From Actinomadura atramentaria DSM 43919 (GTDB lineage: Bacteria > Actinomycetota > Actinomycetes > Streptosporangiales > Streptosporangiaceae), in contig NZ_KB907214.1 of assembly GCF_000381885.1 (NCBI RefSeq), forward strand, positions 248,001 to 312,000: a stretch of 64,000 nt of DNA. The letters run 5' to 3'. Positions 31,767 through 44,486 of this stretch are shown here, one piece after another (position 1 is the stretch's first letter; each line of letters begins with the position of its first letter). A model generated the notes under the pieces. It saw only the letters and a program-made list of their open reading frames with translations, ran no database searches and was not told the DNA's origin. A program made the position numbers and the translations under genes.

Positions 31767-32042
31767 CTACTTGGCCTTCTCGAGGATCTCGACCACGCGC
31801 CAGCGCTTCGTCGCCGACAGCGGCCGGGTCTCCATGAGACGGACGCGGTCGCCGACGCCACACTCGTTGGCCTCGTCGTGCGCCTTGTACTTCGTCGTGC
31901 GGCGGATCACCTTGTGGTAGCGACGGTGCGTGATGCGGTCCTCGACGGACACGACCACGGTCTTGTCCATCTTGTCGCTGACCACCAGGCCCTCCAGGAC
32001 CTTGCGGGTCGGCCGCTGGGCGGTCTCGGTCTGCTCACTCAT
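31767..32042 (-). CDS. rpsQ: 30S ribosomal protein S17
   Basis: 91 residues. [19 protein letters not shown] and the [21 protein letters not shown] signature. Start overlaps the rpmC stop by four bases. Confidence 0.97.
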   Translation of the reverse strand: MSEQTETAQRPTRKVLEGLVVSDKMDKTVVVSVEDRITHRRYHKVIRRTTKYKAHDEANECGVGDRVRLMETRPLSATKRWRVVEILEKAK

Positions 32043-32284
32043 TCGTTCCCGCCCTCCGCGGCGTCCTCGGCGACCGTGACGATGCCGAGCTCGCGCTCGT
32101 TCATCACGGTGTAGATGCGGGCGATCTCGCGCTTCACCGTGCGCAGCCGCCCGTGGCTCTCAAGCTGGCCGGTCGCGGCCTGGAAGCGGAGGTTGAACAG
32201 CTCCTCCTTCGCCTCCTTCAGCTTGGTGACCAGGACGTCATCGGGCTCGGTCCGCAGCTCGTCGGCGGTAAGACCCTTGGCCAT
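32039..32284 (-). CDS. rpmC: 50S ribosomal protein L29
   Basis: 81 residues. [21 protein letters not shown] and [18 protein letters not shown] signatures, with a short actinobacterial C-terminal tail. Located by the exit tunnel; overlaps rplP by one base. Confidence 0.97.
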   Translation of the reverse strand: MAKGLTADELRTEPDDVLVTKLKEAKEELFNLRFQAATGQLESHGRLRTVKREIARIYTVMNERELGIVTVAEDAAEGGNE

Positions 32285-32703
32285 CAGGACTCACCCACCT
32301 CTCGCTTCACGATCTTGCACTTCATCGGCAGCTTGTGGATCGCGCGGGTCAGGGCCTCGCGGGCGATCTGCTCGTTCGGGTACGAGATCTCGAACAGCAC
32401 GCGACCCGGCTTGATGTTCGCCACCCACCACTCGACCGAGCCCTTGCCGGAACCCATGCGGGTCTCGGCGGGCTTCTTCGTCAGCGGACGGTCCGGGAAG
32501 ATGTTGATCCAGACCTTGCCGCCACGCTTGATGTGGCGGGTCATCGCGATACGCGCGGCCTCGATCTGCCGGTTCGTCACGTACGCCGGCTCGACGGCCT
32601 GGATGCCGTACTCGCCGAACGTCACCTTCGTGCCGCCCTTGGCCATCCCCCGGCGCTTCGGGTGGTGCTGCTTGCGGTGCTTGACCTTACGAGGGATCAG
32701 CAT
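32284..32703 (-). CDS. rplP: 50S ribosomal protein L16
   Basis: 139 residues. [19 protein letters not shown] start, [18 protein letters not shown] and [13 protein letters not shown] signatures. Organises the A-site tRNA elbow. Confidence 0.97.
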   Translation of the reverse strand: MLIPRKVKHRKQHHPKRRGMAKGGTKVTFGEYGIQAVEPAYVTNRQIEAARIAMTRHIKRGGKVWINIFPDRPLTKKPAETRMGSGKGSVEWWVANIKPGRVLFEISYPNEQIAREALTRAIHKLPMKCKIVKREVGES

Positions 32704-32711
32704 CGGTTACT

Positions 32712-33575
32712 TCAGCTCCCCTCACCACTCGCAGCGGGAGCGCCGGCCTCGGCCGAGGCGGGAGCCTGCTGCTCTGAACTCTGCTGCTGACGCGCGCCGC
32801 CGCGCTCGCCGCCACGCTCGCCACCGCGGGCGCCGCCGCGGCCGCCGCGGCCGCCGCCGCCGCGCCGGTCGCCGCCACGGCGGTCCCGGTCACCGCGACC
32901 GCCGCCCGCGGCGCGCTGCTGCGCGGCCTTGGCCTCGCGCTCGGCGCGGGTCGGGGCGGCCTCGCCCTTGTAGATCCACACCTTCACGCCGATGCGGCCG
33001 AACGTCGTACGGGCCTCGTAGAACCCGTAGTCGATGTCGGCCCGCAGCGTGTGCAGCGGGACCTGGCCCTCGCGGTAGAACTCCGACCGCGACATCTCGG
33101 CGCCGCCGAGACGCCCGCCGCACTGGACCTTGATGCCCTTGGCGCCGGACTTCATCGCGGACTGGATCGCCTTGCGCATCGCGCGGCGGAACGCCACGCG
33201 GCTCGAAAGCTGCTCGGCGACGCCCTGCGCGACGAGCTGCGCGTCGATCTCGGGGTTCTTGACCTCGAGGATGTTCAGCCGGACCTGCTTGCCGGTCAGC
33301 TTCTCCAGGTCGCCCCGGAGCCGCTCGGCCTCCGCGCCGCGGCGGCCGATGACGATGCCCGGCCGCGCCGTGTGGATGTTGACCTCGACACGGTCCCGGG
33401 TGCGCTCGATCTCGACCTTGGAGATGCCCGCCCGGTCCATGCCCTTCTGCAGCATGCGCCGGATCTGGACGTCTTCCTTGACGTAGTCCTTGTAGAGCTT
33501 CTCGGCGAACCACACGCTCTTGTGGTCGGTGGTGACGCCGAGCCGGAACCCGTGCGGGTTGATCTTCTGACCCAC
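32712..33575 (-). CDS. rpsC: 30S ribosomal protein S3 with long Gly/Arg-rich tail
   Basis: 287 residues from GTG 33575, which overlaps the rplV stop (TAGTG). KH domain and core are conventional ([38 protein letters not shown]). After about residue 218 comes a 70-residue low-complexity extension: repeated GGxRGG and GGERGG, then Gln/Ala/Ser-rich. Typical S3 is 210-280 residues. Forms part of the mRNA entry helicase. Confidence 0.97.
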   Translation of the reverse strand: MGQKINPHGFRLGVTTDHKSVWFAEKLYKDYVKEDVQIRRMLQKGMDRAGISKVEIERTRDRVEVNIHTARPGIVIGRRGAEAERLRGDLEKLTGKQVRLNILEVKNPEIDAQLVAQGVAEQLSSRVAFRRAMRKAIQSAMKSGAKGIKVQCGGRLGGAEMSRSEFYREGQVPLHTLRADIDYGFYEARTTFGRIGVKVWIYKGEAAPTRAEREAKAAQQRAAGGGRGDRDRRGGDRRGGGGRGGRGGARGGERGGERGGARQQQSSEQQAPASAEAGAPAASGEGS

Positions 33576-33952
33576 TACCGGGCCCTCCTCGTCTTCTTGC
33601 CGCCGCCGGCCGCCGCTTCCTCACGCGACTCCACGACCACGGTGATGTGGCTGGTCCGCTTGTTGATGCGGTAAGCCCGGCCCTGGGCGCGGGGGCGGAA
33701 GCGCTTGAGCGTCGGCCCCTCGTCCACCCACGCACGGCTCACGACGAGCGTGCCGGTGTCGAGCTTGAAGTTGTGCTCGGCGTTGGCGATGGCACTCGCC
33801 AGCACCTTGCCCACCGGCTCACTCGCAGCCTGGGGGGCGAACCGCAGCACCGCCTGAGCCTCCGCGGCGGGCAGGCCGCGGATGAGGTCCACCACGCGGC
33901 GGGCCTTCCTGGGCGTGACGCGGATGAACCGCGCCTGGGCCCTGGCTTCCAT
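33575..33952 (-). CDS. rplV: 50S ribosomal protein L22
   Basis: 125 residues. [24 protein letters not shown] start region and [23 protein letters not shown] signature with the macrolide-tunnel beta-hairpin intact. Confidence 0.97.
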   Translation of the reverse strand: MEARAQARFIRVTPRKARRVVDLIRGLPAAEAQAVLRFAPQAASEPVGKVLASAIANAEHNFKLDTGTLVVSRAWVDEGPTLKRFRPRAQGRAYRINKRTSHITVVVESREEAAAGGGKKTRRAR

Positions 33953-33983
33953 CGCTACCTCTCTCCTACGATCTACTGCCCGC

Positions 33984-34265
33984 TCAGCCGCGACGGCTGC
34001 GACGGTCTTCCTTGACGTGGCTGCGGAAGGTGCGGGTCGGCGCGAACTCGCCGAGCTTGTGCCCCACCATGGCGTCGCTGATGAACACCGGGACGTGCTT
34101 GCGCCCGTCGTGGACGGCGATCGTGTGCCCGATCATCTCCGGGACGATCATGGAGCGCCGCGACCACGTCTTGATGACGTTCTTGGTGCCCTTCTCGTTC
34201 TGGGCGTCCACCTTCTTCTGAAGGTGGTCGTCCACGAAGGGACCCTTCTTCAGGCTACGTGGCAT
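33984..34265 (-). CDS. rpsS: 30S ribosomal protein S19
   Basis: 93 residues. [15 protein letters not shown] start, [20 protein letters not shown] and [16 protein letters not shown] signatures. Located in the 30S head, contacts S13. Confidence 0.97.
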   Translation of the reverse strand: MPRSLKKGPFVDDHLQKKVDAQNEKGTKNVIKTWSRRSMIVPEMIGHTIAVHDGRKHVPVFISDAMVGHKLGEFAPTRTFRSHVKEDRRSRRG

Positions 34266-34277
34266 GACTGGCGACTC

Positions 34278-35111
34278 CTACCGCTTCTTCTTGCTGCGCC
34301 GACGGACGATCAGCCGGTCGCTGGACTTGTTCGCCTGGCGAGTACGGCCTTCCTTCTTGCCCTTGGGGTTGACCGGGTGGCGACCACCGGAGGTCTTGCC
34401 CTCGCCACCGCCGTGCGGGTGGTCGATCGGGTTCATGGCGACACCGCGGACGGTCGGGCGCTTGCCCTTCCACCGCATGCGGCCGGCCTTGCCCCAGTTG
34501 ATGTTCGACTGCTCGGCGTTGCCGACCTCGCCGACCGTGGCGCGGCACCGGACGTCCACCATGCGCATCTCGCCGGAGGGCATGCGCAGCGTGGCGTACT
34601 TGCCCTCCTTGGCCAGGAGCTGGACGCCCGCGCCCGCGCTGCGGGCGATCTTGGCGCCGCCGCCGGGCCGCAGCTCGATCGCGTGGACGACCGTACCCGT
34701 CGGGATGTTGCGCAGCGGGAGGCAGTTGCCGGGCTTGATGTCGCTGCCCGCGCCGTTCTCGACGCGGTCGCCCTGCTTGAGGCCGTGCGGCGCGAGGATG
34801 TAGCGCTTCTCGCCGTCCGCGTAGTGCAGCAGCGCGATGCGGGCGGTGCGGTTCGGGTCGTACTCGATGTGCGCGACCTTCGCCGGGATGCCGTCCTTGT
34901 CGTGCCGGCGGAAGTCGATCACGCGGTAGGCGCGCTTGTGCCCGCCGCCCTGGTGCCGGGTGGTGATGCGGCCGTGGTTGTTGCGCCCGCCCTTCTTCGG
35001 AAGGGGACGCAGCAGCGACTTCTCCGGCTCGCGGCGCGTGACCTCGACGAAGTCGGCCACGCTCGATCCGCGACGACCGGGAGTCGTCGGCTTGTACTTA
35101 CGGATGCCCAT
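34278..35111 (-). CDS. rplB: 50S ribosomal protein L2
   Basis: 277 residues. [18 protein letters not shown] start, [15 protein letters not shown], and the peptidyl-transferase-proximal [14 protein letters not shown] with its conserved histidine. Basic C-terminus RRRSKKKR. Confidence 0.97.
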   Translation of the reverse strand: MGIRKYKPTTPGRRGSSVADFVEVTRREPEKSLLRPLPKKGGRNNHGRITTRHQGGGHKRAYRVIDFRRHDKDGIPAKVAHIEYDPNRTARIALLHYADGEKRYILAPHGLKQGDRVENGAGSDIKPGNCLPLRNIPTGTVVHAIELRPGGGAKIARSAGAGVQLLAKEGKYATLRMPSGEMRMVDVRCRATVGEVGNAEQSNINWGKAGRMRWKGKRPTVRGVAMNPIDHPHGGGEGKTSGGRHPVNPKGKKEGRTRQANKSSDRLIVRRRSKKKR

Positions 35112-35153
35112 CTTTTTCGTTCATCCCTTATTTCGCTCCGGTGGCCCGGGCCG

Positions 35154-35456
35154 TCAGGCCCCGCCGCCGAAGATGTCGATCGGCTGCTCACCCTCGGCCA
35201 GGCTCACGATGGCGCGCTTGGTGTCCTTGCGCTTGCCGTAACCGAACCGGGTCCGCTTGCGCTTGCCCTGGCGGTTGAGCGTGTTCACCCCCGCGACCTT
35301 GACGCCGAACACGGCCTCGACGGCCTGCTTGATCTGCGTCTTGTTGGCGTCGGTGCGGACGAGGAAGGTGTACTTGCCCTCGTCCAGCAGCCCGTAGCTC
35401 TTCTCCGAGACGACCGGCGCGATGATGATGTCGCGCGGGTCGGCGATCTTGGCCAT
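35154..35456 (-). CDS. rplW: 50S ribosomal protein L23
   Basis: 100 residues. Conserved [26 protein letters not shown]. Docking site for trigger factor and SRP at the tunnel exit. Confidence 0.97.
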   Translation of the reverse strand: MAKIADPRDIIIAPVVSEKSYGLLDEGKYTFLVRTDANKTQIKQAVEAVFGVKVAGVNTLNRQGKRKRTRFGYGKRKDTKRAIVSLAEGEQPIDIFGGGA

Positions 35457-35467
35457 TGCGACCCGCC

Positions 35468-36070
35468 TTACTTCTTCGTCACGCGCGCGATGAACTCGTC
35501 GTACGCCTTCTGCGTGAAGACGACGGCGTCGTTCACCATCACGTCGTAGGTGTTGAGCTGGTCGGAGACGAGGAGGTGTACCGACGGCTCGTTGCGCAGG
35601 CTCTTCCAGGTGACCTCGTCCTCGCGGTCGAGGACCACCAGGACGCGGCGGGCGTCGGTGACGCCGCGCAGCGCGGCCACGGCCGTCTTCGTCTTCGGGG
35701 TGTCGCCCTCGGCGAGCGCGTCCACCACGTACACCAGGCCGTGCGCGGCCCGGTCGGACAGCGCCGCGCGGAGCGCCGCGGCCTTCATCTTCTTGGGCGT
35801 CCGCTGCGAGTAGTCGCGCGGCTGCGGCCCGTGGACGATGCCGCCGCCCGCGAACTGCGGGGCGCGCGTCGAACCCTGGCGGGCGCGGCCGGTGCCCTTC
35901 TGGCGGTACGGCTTCTTGCCGCCGCCGGACACGTCGCCGCGCGTCTTGGTGGCGTGGGTGCCCTGCCGGGCCGCCGCCTGCTGGGCCACCACGACCTGGT
36001 GGATCAGCGGGACGCTCACCTTCGCGCCGAAGATCTCCTGCGGCAGCTCGACGTCGATCTTGGTGGTCAC
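35468..36070 (-). CDS. rplD: 50S ribosomal protein L4
   Basis: 200 residues from GTG 36070 ([15 protein letters not shown]), overlapping the rplC stop by four bases. Tunnel loop [21 protein letters not shown] and [16 protein letters not shown] present. In many bacteria L4 autoregulates the S10 operon. Confidence 0.96.
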   Translation of the reverse strand: MTTKIDVELPQEIFGAKVSVPLIHQVVVAQQAAARQGTHATKTRGDVSGGGKKPYRQKGTGRARQGSTRAPQFAGGGIVHGPQPRDYSQRTPKKMKAAALRAALSDRAAHGLVYVVDALAEGDTPKTKTAVAALRGVTDARRVLVVLDREDEVTWKSLRNEPSVHLLVSDQLNTYDVMVNDAVVFTQKAYDEFIARVTKK

Positions 36071-36717
36071 TTGCCCGTCCCCTTCACTGCGTCGCGGACG
36101 AGGACGACGCCGCCGTTGGGACCGGGGACCGCGCCCTTGATGAGCAGCAGGCCCTTCTCGGCGTCGATCGCGTGGATCGTCAGGTTCTGCACGGTGGTGC
36201 GCGCGTTGCCGTGGCGACCCGCCATCCGCAGGCCCTTGAAGACACGGCCGGGGGTGGCGCAGCCGCCGATGGAACCCGGCGAGCGGTGCTTGCGCTGGGT
36301 GCCGTGCGACGCGCCGAGGCCCTTGAAGCCGTGGCGCTTCATGACACCCGCGGTGCCCTTGCCCTTGCTGGTGCCGGTCACGTCGATCCGCTGACCGGTC
36401 TCGAAGACGCCGGCGGTGATCTCCTGGCCGAGTTCGTACTCGGTCGTGTCGTCCAGGCGCAGTTCGGCGAGGTAGCGGCGCGGAGTCACGCCCGCCTTCT
36501 CGAAGTGACCCTTGCTCGGCTTGTTCACCTTGCGGGGGTCGATCTGGCCATACCCGATCTGGACCGCGGCGTAGCCGTCGCGGTCCTGCGTGCGGATCTG
36601 GGTGACGACACACGGCCCGGCCTGGACGACGGTCACCGGGACGACCCGGCCCTCATCGTCGAAGACCTGGGTCATGCCGAGCTTCTCGCCCAGGACGCCC
36701 TTCCTCTGCGTACTCAT
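36067..36717 (-). CDS. rplC: 50S ribosomal protein L3
   Basis: 216 residues. [25 protein letters not shown] start region and [22 protein letters not shown] signature. Early 50S assembly protein. Confidence 0.97.
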   Translation of the reverse strand: MSTQRKGVLGEKLGMTQVFDDEGRVVPVTVVQAGPCVVTQIRTQDRDGYAAVQIGYGQIDPRKVNKPSKGHFEKAGVTPRRYLAELRLDDTTEYELGQEITAGVFETGQRIDVTGTSKGKGTAGVMKRHGFKGLGASHGTQRKHRSPGSIGGCATPGRVFKGLRMAGRHGNARTTVQNLTIHAIDAEKGLLLIKGAVPGPNGGVVLVRDAVKGTGK

Positions 36718-36732
36718 CTCTCGGTGCGTCCC

Positions 36733-37041
36733 TTAGAGCTTGATCTCGATGTCAACGCCGGCCGGCAGGTCGAGCCGCATCAGCGAGTCGACCGTCTTGG
36801 GCGTCGGGTCGATGATGTCGATCAACCGCTTGTGCGTGCGCATCTCGAAGTGCTCGCGCGAGTCCTTGTACTTGTGCGGCGAGCGGATGACGCAGTACAC
36901 GTTCTTCTCGGTCGGCAGCGGCACCGGGCCCGCGACCTTGGCGCCCGTCCGCGTCACCGTCTCAACGATCTTCTTCGCGGAGGTGTCGATGACCTCGTGG
37001 TCGTAGGCCTTGAGCCGGATGCGGATCTTCTGTCCCGCCAT
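36733..37041 (-). CDS. rpsJ: 30S ribosomal protein S10
   Basis: 102 residues. [19 protein letters not shown] start and [35 protein letters not shown] signature region. First gene of the S10 operon, after the tuf terminator. Confidence 0.97.
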   Translation of the reverse strand: MAGQKIRIRLKAYDHEVIDTSAKKIVETVTRTGAKVAGPVPLPTEKNVYCVIRSPHKYKDSREHFEMRTHKRLIDIIDPTPKTVDSLMRLDLPAGVDIEIKL

Positions 37042-37122
37042 GGTGGCCTCGGTGTCCTTTGCTGGTAGTGCCGCTTTGGGGTCAGCCCCACTCGCGCGGG
37101 GCGCGTGAGTCCGGTCCCGGAT

Positions 37123-37157
37123 CGGCGGCCCAGTTCCACAACCGAACTGGGCCGCCG
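37123..37157 (-). terminator. Terminator hairpin between tuf and rpsJ
   Basis: Perfect 14-bp inverted repeat (cggcggcccagttc and complement) with a 7-base loop, 17 bases after the tuf stop. It separates the str and S10 operons. There is no U tract, as is usual in actinobacteria. Confidence 0.65.
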
Positions 37158-37173
37158 GGGTCCGACGAACTCG

Positions 37174-38367
37174 TTACTTGTTGATCTTGGTGACGCGACC
37201 CGCGCCGACGGTCCGGCCACCCTCGCGGATGGCGAACTTCAGGCCCTCCTCCATGGCGACGGGCTGGATCAGCTCGACGCTCATCTCGGTGTTGTCGCCC
37301 GGCATGACCATCTCGGTGCCCTCGGGGAGGGTCACCACGCCGGTGACGTCGGTGGTCCGGAAGTAGAACTGCGGACGGTAGTTGTTGAAGAACGGCGTGT
37401 GGCGGCCGCCCTCGTCCTTGGACAGGATGTAGACCTGCGCCTCGAACGCGGTGTGCGGGGTGTTGGTGCCCGGCTTGATGACGCACTGGCCGCGCTCGAC
37501 GTCCTCGCGCTTGATGCCGCGGAGCAGCAGGCCGACGTTGTCGCCCGCCTGGCCCTGGTCGAGGAGCTTGCGGAACATCTCGACACCGGTGACGGTGGTC
37601 TTGGCCGCCGTCTCCTTGATGCCGATGATCTCGACTTCCTCGTTGACGTTGACGACGCCGCGCTCGATGCGGCCGGTGACGACCGTGCCGCGGCCGGTGA
37701 TCGAGAAGACGTCCTCGATCGGCATCAGGAACGGCTTGTCGGTGTCGCGGACCGGCTCGGGGACGTTCTCGTCGACCGCGGCCATCAGCTCGAGGATCGA
37801 CTGGCCCCACTTCTCGTCGCCCTGGAGCGCCTGGAAGGCGGAGACGCGCACGACCGGCACGTCGTCGCCCGGGAACTCGTACTCGGAGAGCAGCTCGCGG
37901 ACCTCGAGCTCGACGAGCTCCAGGATCTCCTCGTCGTCCACCATGTCGCACTTGTTCAGCGCGACGACGATGTAGGGGACGCCGACCTGGCGGGCCAGGA
38001 GCACGTGCTCCTTGGTCTGCGGCATCGGGCCGTCGGTGGCGGCGACCACCAGGATGGCGCCGTCCATCTGCGCCGCACCGGTGATCATGTTCTTGATGTA
38101 GTCGGCGTGCCCGGGGCAGTCGACGTGCGCGTAGTGACGCGACTCGGTCTGGTACTCGACGTGCGCGATGGAGATGGTGATACCGCGCTCGCGCTCCTCC
38201 GGCGCCTTGTCGATGTCCTCGAACGGCGTGAAGGGGTTGATGTCCGGGTGCGCGTCGTGCAGCACCTTGGTGATCGCCGCGGTAAGCGTGGTCTTACCGT
38301 GGTCGATGTGACCGATGGTGCCGATGTTCACGTGCGGCTTGGTCCGCTCGAACTTGGCCTTAGCCAC
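37174..38367 (-). CDS. tuf: Elongation factor Tu
   Basis: 397 residues from a GTG start. Delivers aminoacyl-tRNA to the ribosome. G-motifs [27 protein letters not shown] present, with effector threonine in RGITIS and domains 2 and 3 complete. Last gene of the str operon. Confidence 0.98.
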   Translation of the reverse strand: MAKAKFERTKPHVNIGTIGHIDHGKTTLTAAITKVLHDAHPDINPFTPFEDIDKAPEERERGITISIAHVEYQTESRHYAHVDCPGHADYIKNMITGAAQMDGAILVVAATDGPMPQTKEHVLLARQVGVPYIVVALNKCDMVDDEEILELVELEVRELLSEYEFPGDDVPVVRVSAFQALQGDEKWGQSILELMAAVDENVPEPVRDTDKPFLMPIEDVFSITGRGTVVTGRIERGVVNVNEEVEIIGIKETAAKTTVTGVEMFRKLLDQGQAGDNVGLLLRGIKREDVERGQCVIKPGTNTPHTAFEAQVYILSKDEGGRHTPFFNNYRPQFYFRTTDVTGVVTLPEGTEMVMPGDNTEMSVELIQPVAMEEGLKFAIREGGRTVGAGRVTKINK

Positions 38368-38448
38368 TGTTGCTCCTTGTTGCGATCCTGGCCGGACGAC
38401 CGGCCGCTTCGATGTGTGCTGCCTGGTGATCTGTGACTAGGCCGGGTG

Positions 38449-40560
<2,112 letters not shown>

Positions 40561-40602
40561 TTTCGTCCTCGCGTCGTCTCGTCGTGTCGTGATCCGCCGG
40601 GG

Positions 40603-41072
40603 TTACCAGCGGTAGTGGGCGAAGGCCTTGTTCGACTCCGCCATCTTGTGCGTGTCCTCGCGCTTCTTGACAGACGCGCCGAGTCCGTTGCTGGCGTCGA
40701 GCAGCTCGTTCATCAGCCGCTCCATCATGGTCTTCTCGCGACGCTGCCGGGCGTAGAGCACCAGCCAGCGCAGGGCCAGGGTGGTGCTGCGCGCCGGCCG
40801 CACCTCGACCGGGACCTGGTAGGTCGCACCGCCGACGCGGCGGCTCTTGACCTCGATGGTCGGCTTCACGTTGTCCAGCGCGCGCTTCAGCGTGACGACC
40901 GGGTCGTTGCCGGTCTTCTCGCGAGCGCCCTCCAGGGCCTCGTACACGATGCCCTGGGCGATGGACCGCTTGCCGTCCAGCAGCACCTTGTTGATCAGCG
41001 CGGTGACCAGCGGCGAGTTGTACACCGGGTCAGCGATCAGCGGGCGCTTGCCAGGTGATCCCTTGCGCGGCA

Positions 41073-41073
<1 letters not shown>
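40603..41073 (-). CDS. rpsG: 30S ribosomal protein S7
   Basis: 156 residues. [20 protein letters not shown] start and [15 protein letters not shown] signature. Start shares one base with the rpsL stop. Confidence 0.97.
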
Positions 41074-41447
<374 letters not shown>

Positions 41448-41740
41448 CGCGTCTCCGTCTTCCCTCGTACCGAGCCGGTAAGTCTTGTTCTGCCTGAGCA
41501 CCACTCGCGTGGAACCCGTCATCACCACCTCATGGGAGGCTGTGACCTGCCGGTTTCCCGACCTCTCCGACCCACGCGGTCGGGCGTGTCGCCCTTCAGC
41601 GGTGCCGTGGAGGCCACGCCAGAAACGACACAGACCGCCCAGCCCACAACGGGGCCAGATCAAGCCGGGGAGTGATTGCGGCGCCGCGGACCTGCCTCGA
41701 GCGCACGCAGACGACCCGCACACGGCGGGCACGAGGAAAG

Positions 41741-41769
41741 AGGTTACCCAGCCCCACGCGAAAGGTCAA
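41741..41769 (-). promoter_or_regulatory. str operon (rpsL) promoter
   Basis: Minus strand: -35 TTGACC (41769-41764), 17-base spacer, -10 TAACCT (41746-41741). Predicted start near 41734 gives a leader of about 285 bases before rpsL. Confidence 0.7.
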
Positions 41770-41780
41770 AACGAATCACT

Positions 41781-41800
41781 GTGGGGGGACGACCCCCCAC
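41781..41800 (-). terminator. Hairpin upstream of the str promoter
   Basis: Perfect 8-bp stem (gtgggggg and complement) with loop acga. On the minus strand it is followed by a T-rich stretch before the -35 of rpsL. It probably stops transcripts coming from the Pro/Gln-rich gene. Confidence 0.5.
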
Positions 41801-42106
41801 GCCCCCCGCGGCGCGGGCGATGCGTCCTCGCTCCGCTGGCGCTCCGCTGCGGTGCATCCCCCGCGCTGCGGCCGCCCGGCCGCTCACCCGGGGCTCGCGG
41901 CCGTGCGGCCGCGGGTGGCCCTGCTGGTCGCTGCGTGGAAGCTTTCGTTCGCGTCTTGTTTCGATCAGGTCTCTCGGGGTGCCCTTGGGGGTTTCTCGGG
42001 CACCGGTCTGGAAGCCCTGTCGGCGGGAAGGCTACATGGTCACGCGGCTCCGCGCAGCCTCCCCGCCCGCCGTGTCGCCGTCCGAACGGCTCCCGCAGGG
42101 CCTCTC

Positions 42107-43447
42107 CTACATGAAGGCGACGGCCGCCACGATGATGATGACCAGCACGATCGCCGCGCCGCCGACGATCATGTAGAGGGTCTTGTTGCTCTTCTCGCCC
42201 TCGTTTCCGGCGGGGTAGCCGGGCTGCTGCCCGTGTTGCTGCCCATGCTGCCCATGCTGCCCGTACGCGCCCGGGGCCTGCTGGCCGTAGGGGGACTGCT
42301 GGCCCTGCGGGTAGCCGGGGAACTGCTGCTGCTGGTCGCCGGGCTGGCCGTACTGGCCGGGGTAGCCCTGCTGCGGGTACTGCTGCTGGCCCTGCTGCGG
42401 CTGGCCGTACTGCTGCTGCCCGTACTGCTGTTGCTGGCCGTACTGCTGCTGGCCCTGCTGGCCGTACTGCTGCTGCGGCTGCTGCTGGGTCTGGGCGTAC
42501 GGGGTCTGCTGCTGGTTCTGCTGCGGCGCGCCCCACTGCTGCTGGCCGACGTCCATCCGGGTCGCGTCGGCGCTCTGGGGGGCCGGGGCGGCGGACGGGT
42601 CGAACGTCTGGGTCGGCTGGGCGTCGTCCACCGGGTTCTCGGCGGTGCGCGGCTCCTCGGCGGCGGCCGCGGGCGGCGCGCCGAAACCGGAGTCGGGCGG
42701 CGGGACCATCATCGTGCGCTCGTGGTCGCCGCCGGACTCGCCGGCCTGGTCGGGGGCCTGCCACTGCTGCGGCTGCTGCGGCGCGGGCCGTCCCGCGCCC
42801 TGCGCGACGGGGACGTCGGGGCCGGGCGACCAGTGCAGCGTGGCCTGGTCGTCCACGGCGGGCCGGGCCTGCTCGGGCTCGGGCTGGCCGGGCGCGCCGG
42901 GGCCGGGGACGATCATCGTCCGCTCGGCGACGGGCTCGCCCGCGGGCGGCTGCTGCTCGGGCGCGCCGGGCTGCCCGCCGAACGGGGGCGGCGGCGGGGC
43001 CTGCCCGAACCCGGGCTGCCCGCCGAACGGCTGCTGCTGGTTGTAGGAGTGCTCCTGCGTCGGCCCGTCCGCGACGGGCGGCTGGCCGCCGAACTGCGGC
43101 GCGGGCGGCTGGCCCGGCCCGGCCTGCGGGCCGCCGACGACCGGCATGCCCTCGACCATCGTCGGCGGCGCGGGCGGCGGCGCCGGGCGCTGCGGCTCGG
43201 GCGCGGGCGGCTGCTGATGCTGGGGCGCGGGCTGCTGCGGCGGCTGGTTCTGCGGGGCGGGCGGGCGGCCGCCCGCGGCGTTGCCGCCGAGCTGGGGGGC
43301 GCCGAAGACGACCGTCCGGTCGCCGACGGGCCGCAGCGCGGGCTCGGGGGCCTGCCCGGCGGCGTCGCCGCCGTCCGGCCGCTGCTGGTTCTCCGGGTCC
43401 TCGGGCGACGGCCGGCCCGGTCCCTGCGTGCCGTCCTGCTCGGTCAT
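42107..43447 (-). CDS. Pro/Gln-rich protein with C-terminal membrane anchor
   Basis: 446 residues from ATG 43447 (MTEQDGTQG), with GGAG eight bases upstream. About 420 residues are low-complexity: first Pro/Gly/Ala-rich, then (residues about 315-405) Gln/Tyr/Gly-rich with many QQQYGQ repeats. The C-terminus is EKSNKTLYMIVGGAAIVLVIIIVAAVAFM-like: a lysine/asparagine linker and one hydrophobic helix with almost no tail. This means tail-anchored topology with the disordered part probably cytoplasmic. Three copies of [DE]RT followed by hydrophobics and Pro (DRTVVFGAP, ERTMIVPGP, ERTMMVPPP) resemble phospho-threonine/FHA docking sites. Function unknown; a scaffold or Ser/Thr-kinase substrate is plausible. 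No homologous fold is recognisable. Confidence 0.85.
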   Translation of the reverse strand: MTEQDGTQGPGRPSPEDPENQQRPDGGDAAGQAPEPALRPVGDRTVVFGAPQLGGNAAGGRPPAPQNQPPQQPAPQHQQPPAPEPQRPAPPPAPPTMVEGMPVVGGPQAGPGQPPAPQFGGQPPVADGPTQEHSYNQQQPFGGQPGFGQAPPPPPFGGQPGAPEQQPPAGEPVAERTMIVPGPGAPGQPEPEQARPAVDDQATLHWSPGPDVPVAQGAGRPAPQQPQQWQAPDQAGESGGDHERTMMVPPPDSGFGAPPAAAAEEPRTAENPVDDAQPTQTFDPSAAPAPQSADATRMDVGQQQWGAPQQNQQQTPYAQTQQQPQQQYGQQGQQQYGQQQQYGQQQYGQPQQGQQQYPQQGYPGQYGQPGDQQQQFPGYPQGQQSPYGQQAPGAYGQHGQHGQQHGQQPGYPAGNEGEKSNKTLYMIVGGAAIVLVIIIVAAVAFM

Positions 43448-43615
43448 CGTCGGGCTCCTTAGCGCCGCTTCGGGGACTGTTTCCCGTCCCAAGCCTGCCC
43501 CGGCGGTTCGGGATAGTGCAAACTCACCGACTCTATAGACGCACGTGACACTACGCCGGTTCGTCCCAAGATAGAACCAGCAGGATACGGCCCCATAAAC
43601 CGGCGCATCGGCGGC

Positions 43616-43647
43616 TTGACCTTCGAGTCGGGTCGAACGCCTACCGT
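43616..43647 (+). promoter_or_regulatory. MerR-type promoter with operator in a 20-bp spacer
   Basis: TTGACC (43616-43621), 20-base spacer, TACCGT (43642-43647). The spacer contains the dyad TTCGA-N6-TCGAA (43622-43637). Overlong spacers with a central dyad are the hallmark of MerR-activated promoters. The -10 ends seven bases before the ATG, so the mRNA is probably leaderless. Confidence 0.65.
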
Positions 43648-43654
43648 CGCGTCC

Positions 43655-44377
43655 ATGACGATGCGGATCTCACGGCTCGCCGAACGCACCGGTGTGCCGG
43701 CGACGACATTGCGCTTCTACGAGGACGTCGGGTTGCTGCCCGCCGCCCGAACTCCGTCCGGCTACCGCGTCTACGACGAGGACGCCGTCGCCCGGCTGGC
43801 CTTCATCCGCGCGGGCAAGCGGCTGGGCCTGCCGCTGGAGGAGATCGGGGAGCTGCTGGCGGTCTGGGCGGACGGGCCGTGCGCGGACGTCAAGGCGGAT
43901 CTGCGGCCCCGGATCGAGGCCCGGCTGGCGGACGCCGGGCGGCGGGCCGTGGAGCTGGCGGAGTTCACCGCGTCACTGCGCGCGGCGCTCGCCCACCTGG
44001 ACGCGCTGCCGGACCGGACGGACCGGTGCGACGCGGCCTGCGATGTCCCGCCCCGGAACGCCCCGCCCCCGGACGCCCCTGCCCGGGACGCCCCGGTGGC
44101 GTGCTCGCTCGGCGGCGCGGACCGGGCCGCACGGGCGGACGCCTGGCGCGCGGCCCTGGACGGCGCGGTGCGCACGGCGATCGACGGCGGCCTCCGCCTC
44201 ACCCTCCCGGCGCCCCGCGCCGCCGCCGTCGCGGAACTGGCGGTCGCCGAACAGGAGTGCTGCCCGTTCTTCGACTTCACCCTCCGGTTCGACGTCCCGG
44301 ACATGCGGCTAGAGGTACGCACCCCCGCCGAGGGCCTACCGATGCTGACCGAGCTGTTCGACGCCGACCCCGCTTGA
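43655..44377 (+). CDS. MerR family transcriptional regulator
   Basis: 240 residues from ATG 43655 (MTMRISRLAERTGVP); ATG 43661 is an alternative. The N-terminal MerR winged helix-turn-helix reads RISRLAERTGVPATTLRFYEDVGLLPAARTPSGYRVYDEDAV, followed by the dimerisation helix (ARLADAGRRAVELAEFTASLRAAL). Cysteines in the effector region (GPCADVK, DRCDAACD, ACSLGG, QECCPFF) suggest metal or thiol sensing. A C-terminal part with EQECCPFFDFTLRFD occurs in other actinobacterial MerR proteins. Its own promoter carries the operator, indicating autoregulation. No obvious target gene is adjacent on this strand. Confidence 0.88.
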   Translation: MTMRISRLAERTGVPATTLRFYEDVGLLPAARTPSGYRVYDEDAVARLAFIRAGKRLGLPLEEIGELLAVWADGPCADVKADLRPRIEARLADAGRRAVELAEFTASLRAALAHLDALPDRTDRCDAACDVPPRNAPPPDAPARDAPVACSLGGADRAARADAWRAALDGAVRTAIDGGLRLTLPAPRAAAVAELAVAEQECCPFFDFTLRFDVPDMRLEVRTPAEGLPMLTELFDADPA

Positions 44378-44486
44378 CGTACGCGAACCTCGCGGACGAA
44401 GCACCCCACCAGCTCCCGCAGCTTGAGCCGCTGGCGCGGCCAAGCAGCCGGACGAATACCCCGTAACCCAGGTCATCCGCACGACC

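Larger units (their letters stand above)
41448..42106. other. Intergenic region upstream of rpsL
   Basis: 659 bases. Contains the long rpsL leader (41448-41734), the promoter, a hairpin (41781-41800), and 41815-41950 with short repeats of gctccgct and several overlapping GC-rich dyads. I see no coding sequence or RNA gene. The conserved-looking leader could hold a regulatory RNA fold that I cannot evaluate by eye. Confidence 0.6.

Noticed and set aside
41815-41950. Possible insertion-sequence end or small RNA from the short gctccgct repeats
   Set aside because: No transposase remnant, target duplication or promoter; only short GC-rich repeats are visible.
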